A DNA stretch of 5,989 bases from Pseudofrankia asymbiotica (lineage in GTDB: Bacteria; Actinomycetota; Actinomycetes; Frankiales; Frankiaceae): positions 24,152 through 30,140 of the forward strand of contig NZ_MOMC01000063.1 of assembly GCF_001983105.1 (NCBI RefSeq), given 5' to 3'. The notes beneath the pieces are model-generated. The model worked only from the letters and a program-made list of their open reading frames with translations, did no database searches and was not told where the DNA came from. A program made the position numbers and the translations under genes. This document shows, one piece after another, positions 1 to 4,876 of the stretch (position 1 is its first letter; every line of letters begins with the position of its first letter).

Positions 1-32
1 CTGAGGCCACAGCCGAACCGTTACCGCCGGGC

Positions 33-2102
33 TCAGCTCGTGGCGACGATGAGCAGGCACAGGTCGTCCTCACGCTCCGGCGGGGCGATCGCGCGCAGGA
101 TGTAGTCGCAGAGGTGGCCAGGATCCTCAGGAGGCCGCAGCCCGGCCTCGGCGGCCACGGCGAGCGCCGCCAGCTGATCGGTCAGCGACCGGCCCCGGCG
201 CTCGACCAGGCCGTCGCTGTAGAGCAGGAGCCCCGCTCCCGGCGGGAGCCGCACGCTGCTCTGACCGTAGGCGGCGGAGGCGTCGACGCCGAGGATCGGG
301 CCGTGCACGTCCTCCAGGTACCGCGTCGTCCCGACTCCTTTCGCCTCGTTCGCCGCGGGTTCGGCGCCGAGGAGAAGCGGTGGCGGGTGCCCGGCGCAGG
401 ACCAGGTCAGCCAGCCGGTCGCGGGGTCCAGCTGGGCGACGACGGCGGTCGCGAGCGCCTCGTCCGGCCGTTCGCCGAGGTTGGCCGACAGCTGGGTGGT
501 GATGTCCGCCGGTGGCTGCAGCTGCAGCGCGTAGGCCCGGGCGGCGTGCCGCAGCTCGGCCATGGTCGAGACCGCCAGCAGGCCGTGGCCACCGACGTCG
601 CCGACCACGAGGCTGACCGTTCCGTTGGAGAGCACGGTCGCGTCGTACCAGTCGCCGCCGATCCCGATGTCGCGGGCGGCCGGCAGGTAGCGGGCGGCCA
701 GTCGGACGTGGTCAAGGTCGGGAAGCGTCCGCGGCAGGACGGCGCGCTGCAGCGACTCGACGGTGGACATCTGCCGTTCGTAGAGGCGGGCCCGTTCGAT
801 CGCCTGGGCGAACGGGCCGACGAGGGTGAGCATGAAACGGCGCTCGTCCTCGTCGAAGACCCGCGGCGTCGGCCAGCCCAGCAGTATCACGCCGATCGGG
901 CGCCCGGACACGATCAGCGGCAGGGTGGCCATCGCGTCAATGCTCATCGCGTCGACGTTCGGCGCCCGGTCCGGGAACTCGCGCAGGTAGCCCGCCCGGC
1001 TCTCGTCGAACCGAGGCTGGCCGGTACGCAGCACCTGGGCGGTGGACGCCGGGCCGAAATCGGGCATCCGCGCCCAGGCCCGGGTGAGAAAGTCCGAGTG
1101 CGGCCGGGTGATGACCCGTGGTGGGCCTTCATCCTCCAGCAGCACGACGCCGGTGAAGTGCACGCCGAGGTTGGACGTGCTCGTCCGGGCGGCGACGTCA
1201 CACAGCTCGTCCACCGTCAGGGCCTGGCCGAGCTCGACCGTGACGTCGAGCAGCTGCCGGCCCCGGCGCAGGGCGGACGACAGCGACCCGATCAGCTCCG
1301 CCCGCTCGGCGTCGGCGCGGTGGCGCGCGTCGGCGTTGCGCATCGTGACTACCAGGCCGTCGGGGATCGTGAACATGCGTACCGCCCACCACATGCCGAC
1401 CGGGTCGGTCTCCTCGATCTCCAGGACCGTGGCCGAGCTCGGCCCCTCCGGCATGGCCGGGTCGGCGCGGCGGCGCCGCAGCTCCGCCACCTGGTCGCGG
1501 ATCGGGGACAGGAGCACGTCCGCGGCGGGCCGGCCGACGATGTCCTGACGGGCCAGGCCGAACTGCCGCACCGCCTCGATGTTCGCGTAGACGATCGTGT
1601 CGTCCTCGTCGAGCACGAGCACGATGTCGCTCACGTGGTCGAGCGCCCGGGCGACCCGTTCCCGCACCGTGCGCGCCGAGGTCCGTTCGGTCGTGAAACC
1701 GATGACGCGCAGCGTGCCGTCCGCCGCGTCGACGAGGATGCCGGCGCGGGTCTGCACCCAGGTCACCGCGCCATCCGGGTGTATCACCCGGTACTCCTCC
1801 AGAAAGGTGCTCCTGGTGCGTAGCGCGACCTCTCGAGCACGCAGAACCGTCGCCCGCTCGTCGGGATGCACCCTCGCCACGAGGTCGTCCATCGAGATCG
1901 GCCCCGCGTCCCTGTCCAGGCCGAGCAGCCGGGCGGCGGCGCGGTCGACGAGCACGCGCCCGCTGGCGACCTCCCAGTCCCACAGCCCGATCCCGACACC
2001 CGACACAGCCCGGTACAGCCGGGCGGCGTCCAGCTCGACGGTGTCCCAGCCGACGGCACCCTGGCCCGCCTGGAACGTCCGCGTGTCCGGCCCTTCGTCC
2101 AT
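33..2102 (-). CDS. PAS-PAS-GAF-PP2C (SpoIIE/RsbU-type) serine/threonine phosphatase
   Basis: A 689-residue soluble signalling phosphatase. Two PAS folds lie at about residues 28-140 (PAS_3-like, with LEEYRVIHPDG and a WVQTRA strand) and 150-260. A GAF domain follows at about 285-440, then a short helical linker (LYERQMSTVESLQRAVLP) and a C-terminal PP2C/SpoIIE domain at about 465-689. The metal-site motifs are intact: GIGGDWYD (D484), GDVGGHG (D502), AGHPPPLL, LYSDGLVERR (D630) and EREDDLCLLIV (D679/D680). Members of this family dephosphorylate Ser/Thr on anti-anti-sigma (STAS) proteins when a sensor domain responds to a signal; the ligand here is unknown. No membrane segment or HATPase (anti-sigma kinase) domain is present. 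I chose the ATG at 2102. The frame stays open to a GTG at 2240, but those extra 46 residues are an Arg/Ala/Gly-rich run without domain similarity. Neither start has a good Shine-Dalgarno, so the start is the weakest part of the call. Confidence 0.93.
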   Translation of the reverse strand: MDEGPDTRTFQAGQGAVGWDTVELDAARLYRAVSGVGIGLWDWEVASGRVLVDRAAARLLGLDRDAGPISMDDLVARVHPDERATVLRAREVALRTRSTFLEEYRVIHPDGAVTWVQTRAGILVDAADGTLRVIGFTTERTSARTVRERVARALDHVSDIVLVLDEDDTIVYANIEAVRQFGLARQDIVGRPAADVLLSPIRDQVAELRRRRADPAMPEGPSSATVLEIEETDPVGMWWAVRMFTIPDGLVVTMRNADARHRADAERAELIGSLSSALRRGRQLLDVTVELGQALTVDELCDVAARTSTSNLGVHFTGVVLLEDEGPPRVITRPHSDFLTRAWARMPDFGPASTAQVLRTGQPRFDESRAGYLREFPDRAPNVDAMSIDAMATLPLIVSGRPIGVILLGWPTPRVFDEDERRFMLTLVGPFAQAIERARLYERQMSTVESLQRAVLPRTLPDLDHVRLAARYLPAARDIGIGGDWYDATVLSNGTVSLVVGDVGGHGLLAVSTMAELRHAARAYALQLQPPADITTQLSANLGERPDEALATAVVAQLDPATGWLTWSCAGHPPPLLLGAEPAANEAKGVGTTRYLEDVHGPILGVDASAAYGQSSVRLPPGAGLLLYSDGLVERRGRSLTDQLAALAVAAEAGLRPPEDPGHLCDYILRAIAPPEREDDLCLLIVATS

Positions 2103-2279
2103 CGCAGCCCATGTACCCGGCGCATCGCCGCGCAAGCGGTCGGTAGTCGCCGTCCGCCGCGCAGCCGCCGCGCGGCCGCGGCCCAGCACTGGCTCCGCGC
2201 GCCCCCTTCCGCCGTGTCGCCGACCGGCACGCGGAGCCACACCCAGGTTTGAGGGTGGTCGCGTCAGGTGACCGTTTGG
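2103..2279. other. Intergenic gap between symporter and phosphatase genes
   Basis: The gap is 177 bp, taking the ATG at 2102 as the phosphatase start. It holds a short direct repeat next to the symporter stop codon and a 10-bp inverted repeat at 2190-2239, both listed separately. I see no convincing -35/-10 pair for the phosphatase gene and no clear ribosome binding site. If the GTG at 2240 were the true start, the gap would shrink to about 39 bp and the phosphatase could be the third gene of the gluconate operon. Confidence 0.6.
2190..2239 (-). terminator. Possible stem-loop downstream of the symporter gene
   Basis: A perfect 10-bp inverted repeat, TGGCTCCGCG at 2190-2199 and CGCGGAGCCA at 2230-2239, is separated by 30 nt. 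The loop contains a further short GCCG/CGGC pairing (2211-2214 with 2225-2228). It starts about 40 nt after the symporter stop codon in the direction of transcription. There is no T-tract after it, so it is not a classical intrinsic terminator. It could be a T-less actinobacterial terminator, an RNA-stabilising hairpin, or chance in GC-rich DNA. Confidence 0.3.
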
Positions 2280-2290
2280 TCAGGTGACCG
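2263..2290. repeat. 12-bp direct repeat spanning the symporter stop codon
   Basis: GTCAGGTGACCG occurs twice, at 2263-2274 and 2279-2290, with a 16-bp period. The second copy contains the symporter's TGA (complement of 2280-2282). The first gives another TGA just downstream, in a different frame. Each copy contains the inverted element GTCA-GG-TGAC, so the pair could equally be a tandem protein-binding site. The match is exact; the function is unknown. Confidence 0.6.
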
Positions 2291-3962
2291 CGTAGAGGAG
2301 GGCGACGAAGCCGAAGCCGACGGCGGAGACCAGGGTCTCCATGACCGACCAGGTCTTGATGGTCTGCTGGACGGTGAGGCCGAACAGCTCCTTGACGAGC
2401 CAGAAGCCGGCGTCGTTGACGTGGGAGAAGAACAGCGAGCCGGTGCCGATCGCGAGCGCGACCAGGGCGGCGTGGGTGGGGCTCAGGCCCACGGCCAGCG
2501 GCGCGACGATGCCCGCCGCGGTGACCGTGGCGACGGTCGCCGAACCGGTCGCGAGCCGCAGCGCGACCGCGACGAGGTACCCCAGGATCAGCACCGAGAT
2601 ATGGGCGCTGTTGGCCCACTTCGCGACCGTGTCGCCGACGCCGGCGCCGATGAGTGACTGCTTGAAGCCGCCGCCCGCGCCGACGATGAGGATCACCGCG
2701 GCGACCGGGCCCACGCTGGCACCGATCTTGGACGACAGGTCCTTGCCGTTGAACCCGACCGCGTAGCCGAAGGTCACCATCGCGAGCAGCACGGCAAGGG
2801 TCAGCGCGGCCAGCGGCTCGCCGATGAAGTCGAACACCATCCGCGCCTGGGACGGGTTCTTGGCGTCCGTGTCGATGATGTCCGCGAGCGCCTTGCCCAG
2901 CATGAGCGCGACGGGGAACAGGATCGTCGCGAGCGTCACCCCGAACGACGGCTGCCGGTGGGTCTCGGGCGCGGGCGCGGGCGCGCTCGCCGTCTCGGCC
3001 GCGGACCTGGAGGTCGGCCCGGCGGTCGGCCCAGCCTCCGGCGTGGCGGACGGCACGCCGGACGCCGCGGTGGCCGTCGATGTGGTCGTGGTCGTCTCGG
3101 TCGAGGCGGACGCGGGTGCGGCGGACGCGGGTGCGGCGGACGCGGGTGCGGCGGACGCGGGTGCGGCGGACGCGGGTGCGGCGGACGCGGTGGCGGGCGT
3201 CGCGGCTGGCTGCCTCGGCGCCGGGAGCCTCGCGGGCGCGACCGCGTCGTCGGTGTCGACGCCGCCGGCGGCGGCCGGCGGCCCGACCGGCACCCAGCGG
3301 GCCGCGAGCAGGGAGAACAGCGGGCCGCAGATCACGACGGTGGGCACGGCGACCGCGACGCCGAGCGCGAGCGTCGTACCCAGCTCGGCGTTGACGGCCG
3401 AGATCGCGAGCAGCGGCCCGGGGTGCGGCGGGACCAGCCCGTGCAGGGCGGAGAGGCCGGCGAGCGCGGGGATCGCCACCCGCATCAGCTTCAACCCGGA
3501 CCGCTGGGTGACCAGCACGATGACGGGCAGCAGGAGCACGAGCCCGATCTCGAAGAACATCGGCAGCCCAATGATCACCGCGACCAGGGCCATCATCCAC
3601 GGGATCGCGCGGCCGGAGGCACGGGCGAGCAGCGTGTCGATCACACGGTTGGCGCCGCCGGAGTCGGCGAGCAGCTTGCCGAGCATCGCGCCCAGCGCGA
3701 TGAGCAGCCCGACCTCCTGCAGGGTGCTGCCGACACCCGTCTCGAAGTTCTTGATCACGCTGTCGAGTCCGACGCCGCCGGCGAGGCCGACGAAGGCCGA
3801 GCCGAGGACGAGCGCCAGGAACGGGTGCAGCTTCGCCCAGACGATCAGGGCGACGATCAGGCCGATGCCGATGAGCGCGACGACGATCAGGCGGGTGTCG
3901 TGGCTGTCCCAGGCGGTCTTCTCGGCGGCCTGGCCCGCGGCTGTCAGGATGGTGGCGTTCAC
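2280..3962 (-). CDS. gntP: GntP-family gluconate:H+ symporter with expanded central linker
   Basis: A 560-residue polytopic inner-membrane permease, probably importing gluconate with protons. Family signatures are clear: HGLVPPHPGP (174-183), GAGGGFKQ (429-436), GSATVATVTAAG (473-484) and FFSHVNDAGFW (511-521). Membrane segments fall in two blocks, about 24-224 and 338-558. Members of the family are usually about 440-450 residues long. The excess lies in a polar linker at about 226-337 that is rich in Ala/Pro/Ser/Thr, including five ASAAP repeats (about 259-283) and a Thr run (about 288-294). The start is a GTG whose first bases overlap the kinase stop codon (GTGA, 3959-3962). No strong Shine-Dalgarno precedes it, which fits translational coupling to the upstream kinase. 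The substrate is inferred from the gntK neighbour; other GntP members take related sugar acids such as idonate or fructuronate. Confidence 0.95.
   Translation of the reverse strand: MNATILTAAGQAAEKTAWDSHDTRLIVVALIGIGLIVALIVWAKLHPFLALVLGSAFVGLAGGVGLDSVIKNFETGVGSTLQEVGLLIALGAMLGKLLADSGGANRVIDTLLARASGRAIPWMMALVAVIIGLPMFFEIGLVLLLPVIVLVTQRSGLKLMRVAIPALAGLSALHGLVPPHPGPLLAISAVNAELGTTLALGVAVAVPTVVICGPLFSLLAARWVPVGPPAAAGGVDTDDAVAPARLPAPRQPAATPATASAAPASAAPASAAPASAAPASAAPASASTETTTTTSTATAASGVPSATPEAGPTAGPTSRSAAETASAPAPAPETHRQPSFGVTLATILFPVALMLGKALADIIDTDAKNPSQARMVFDFIGEPLAALTLAVLLAMVTFGYAVGFNGKDLSSKIGASVGPVAAVILIVGAGGGFKQSLIGAGVGDTVAKWANSAHISVLILGYLVAVALRLATGSATVATVTAAGIVAPLAVGLSPTHAALVALAIGTGSLFFSHVNDAGFWLVKELFGLTVQQTIKTWSVMETLVSAVGFGFVALLYAVT
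2966..2983. repeat. Short 6-bp tandem repeat in the symporter linker
   Basis: Three copies of CGGGCG in a row encode an Ala-Pro run (about residues 327-332) near the C-terminal end of the symporter linker. The unit is a multiple of three, so changes in copy number would keep the reading frame. This is a second low-complexity element in the same linker as the 15-bp repeat. Confidence 0.6.
3106..3190. repeat. 15-bp tandem repeat (five full copies plus a partial) inside gntP
   Basis: The unit GCGGACGCGGGTGCG is repeated without a mismatch at 3106-3120, 3121-3135, 3136-3150, 3151-3165 and 3166-3180, followed by a 10-base partial copy at 3181-3190. On the coding (minus) strand it encodes the pentapeptide ASAAP. 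Because the period is 15, gain or loss of units changes only linker length. Perfect identity at the DNA level, including third positions, points to recent slippage or recombination rather than old selected protein repeats. Confidence 0.95.
3959..3962 (-). promoter_or_regulatory. GTGA stop/start overlap between gntK and gntP
   Basis: The kinase stop TGA (complement of 3959-3961) and the symporter start GTG (complement of 3960-3962) share bases in the sequence GTGA. Together with the lack of a strong Shine-Dalgarno before the GTG, this suggests that ribosomes finishing the kinase re-initiate on the symporter, keeping the two products in step. Confidence 0.75.
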
Positions 3963-4564
3963 CGGCCCACCGCCGGCCGCCAGGAGCCCGCATCGGCGAG
4001 GCCGAGCTTGTCGACGATCGTCTGGGCTATGACCGCCGGCGCCGGGCCGAGGTCGACCGTGAGCGCGTTCTCGTCCGGGCCCGGCTCCTCGAGGGTCGAG
4101 AACTGCGAGTCGAGCAGGCCGGCGGGCATGAAGTGGCCGTGTCGGGCCGCCAGCCGGTGTCCGATGGCCTCACGGGATCCGCGCAGGTAGACGAACACCT
4201 CGGCGCCGCCGCCCGCACCGGCGATGACCTCGGCGTCCGCGGCGAGCCCCGAGCCCGCGACCGCGTCGCCGCGCAGCGCGTCGCGGTAACTGCGCCGCAG
4301 CGCCGAGCAGGTGATGACGCCCGGCTCGCCGGCGTCGATCCGCTCGTGGATCCAGGACCGCACCGCGGCGAGCCACGGCCAGCGGTCGGCGTCGGTCAGG
4401 GGATTCCCGGCCGCCATCTTCTTGATGTTCGCGGCCGGATGCAGATCGTCACCCTCCGCGAAAGGCCAGCCGAGCCCGGCGGCCAGCAGCGCGGCCACCG
4501 TGGATTTGCCGCTGCCTGACACACCCATCAGCACAAGGACAGGGGGCCGCGATCTCGCGGTCAT
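3959..4564 (-). CDS. gntK: Gluconate kinase (gluconokinase)
   Basis: A 201-residue cytoplasmic P-loop kinase that phosphorylates D-gluconate with ATP to 6-phosphogluconate. The Walker A motif GVSGSGKST is at residues 14-22. Family motifs follow: EGDDLHPAANIKKMAAGNPL (37-56), DRWPWL (60-65), ITCSALRRSYRDALR (84-98), VYLRGS (125-130) and RHGHFMPAGLLDSQFSTLEE (141-160). The E. coli enzyme is about 175 residues; the extra length here is mainly a Gly/Ala-rich insertion at about 99-121 and a short C-terminal tail. I chose the ATG at 4564 because GGAGG (4569-4573) sits four bases upstream and the protein begins just before the P-loop. The frame is open to 4762, but that extension is not kinase-like. 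The gene is first in a two-gene operon and its TGA overlaps the GTG of the symporter. Confidence 0.95.
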   Translation of the reverse strand: MTARSRPPVLVLMGVSGSGKSTVAALLAAGLGWPFAEGDDLHPAANIKKMAAGNPLTDADRWPWLAAVRSWIHERIDAGEPGVITCSALRRSYRDALRGDAVAGSGLAADAEVIAGAGGGAEVFVYLRGSREAIGHRLAARHGHFMPAGLLDSQFSTLEEPGPDENALTVDLGPAPAVIAQTIVDKLGLADAGSWRPAVGR

Positions 4565-4568
4565 GACG

Positions 4569-4573
4569 CCTCC
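4569..4573 (-). promoter_or_regulatory. Ribosome binding site of gntK
   Basis: GGAGG on the minus strand is spaced four bases from the ATG at 4564. It is the clearest Shine-Dalgarno in the window, and it decides the kinase start over upstream in-frame candidates. Confidence 0.8.
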
Positions 4574-4641
4574 GAACACGACGACTTCGAACAGCTGAAC
4601 CGACGGCGCCAGCGCCCCGACGGCTGCCTGGCGACCGCCCA

Positions 4642-4654
4642 TGACCCGTTGACC
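4642..4654. repeat. Paired TGACC half-sites upstream of gntK
   Basis: TGACC occurs at 4642-4646 and again at 4650-4654 with an 8-bp period, about 80-90 bp upstream of the gntK start. It resembles the half-sites at 4708-4725. It may be part of an operator, but such short motifs also arise by chance. Confidence 0.3.
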
Positions 4655-4707
4655 AGGCCGGCACATCCAGCGGGGGACCGGTGAGGCAGTCGGCGCGGTG
4701 CGTGGCT

Positions 4708-4725
4708 GATTGACCACCGATTGAC
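4708..4725. promoter_or_regulatory. Candidate operator: GATTGAC direct repeat, 11-bp period
   Basis: GATTGAC is at 4708-4714 and again at 4719-4725, one helical turn apart, about 145-160 bp upstream of the gntK start. Directly repeated half-sites on one face of the helix suit binding of a regulator dimer or of two monomers. This is inferred from spacing and position only; I do not recognise the motif as that of a known regulator. Confidence 0.35.
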
Positions 4726-4790
4726 GCGGACAGGTCGAGGTGACGGATGAGCGGCCTGACAAAAGGGTTTATGGGTTGGCCTCGCCACGA

Positions 4791-4801
4791 TTTCCGGGAA
4801 A
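4791..4801. promoter_or_regulatory. Candidate operator palindrome TTTCCGGGAAA
   Basis: TTTCC and GGAAA form perfect 5-bp arms around a single G. The site lies about 230 bp upstream of gntK and about 60 bp past the stop of the membrane protein gene. A small symmetric AT-bearing site in GC-rich non-coding DNA could bind a regulator, but it is short and rather far from the gntK start. Confidence 0.3.
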
Positions 4802-4847
4802 GCCCGTGCTCAAACCGTTCAGGTCGCTTGGCGTCGAGAAACAGCGC

Positions 4848-4876
4848 GTCAGGCAGGCCCGGTCAGGCGGGCCCGG
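4848..4876. repeat. 15-bp imperfect tandem repeat spanning the membrane-protein stop codon
   Basis: GTCAGGCAGGCCCGG (4848-4862) and GTCAGGCGGGCCCGG (4862-4876) match at 14 of 15 bases with a 14-bp period and share one base. The second copy contains the TGA of the upstream gene (complement of 4863-4865). The first gives another TGA in a different frame. The segment also holds an inverted repeat, GGCCCG at 4856-4861 and CGGGCC at 4868-4873, that could form a small hairpin over the stop codon. No T-tract follows. Confidence 0.6.

Larger units (their letters stand above)
4565..4862. other. Intergenic region upstream of the gluconate operon
   Basis: This 298-bp stretch has no convincing gene. It lies between the stop of the membrane protein gene and the start of gntK and should hold the gntK-gntP promoter. 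It includes the most AT-rich patch nearby (about 4759-4777). It also has several TGAC-type half-sites (4642-4646, 4650-4654, 4708-4714, 4719-4725), an 11-bp palindrome (4791-4801) and an 8-bp direct repeat CCGACGGC (4600-4607, 4617-4624). I could not assign a -35/-10 pair with confidence on the minus strand. Confidence 0.7.

Noticed and set aside
1..32. Terminator or further gene after the phosphatase stop codon
   Set aside because: Only 32 bases are available and they show no hairpin with a T-tract or start codon context.
114..1823. A plus-strand open frame of about 570 codons opposite the phosphatase gene
   Set aside because: It is the antisense of a gene with intact catalytic motifs; the translation is low-complexity and has no recognisable domain or ribosome binding site.
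2103..2240. N-terminal extension of the phosphatase to a GTG at 2240
   Set aside because: The 46 extra residues are Arg/Ala/Gly-rich and look like translated intergenic DNA. The ATG at 2102 is preferred, although neither start has a good ribosome binding site.
3106..3190. Possible CRISPR array from the regular repeat
   Set aside because: The 15-bp units are directly adjacent with no spacers and are read in frame within a coding gene.
1198..3993. A minus-strand open frame of about 930 codons running across both the symporter and the phosphatase genes
   Set aside because: It is in a different frame from two proteins with clear family motifs, its translation is Arg/Gly/Ala-rich without domain similarity, and such stop-free shadow frames are normal at this GC content.
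2824..4190. Two long plus-strand frames opposite gntP and gntK with striking repeats (RRTRV-type and ADAGA-type)
   Set aside because: The repeats are only other-frame readings of the 15-bp tandem repeat inside gntP; the frames have no domain similarity.
4565..4762. N-terminal extension of gntK by 66 residues
   Set aside because: GGAGG at 4569-4573 marks the ATG at 4564, and the protein then starts just before the P-loop as in the family.
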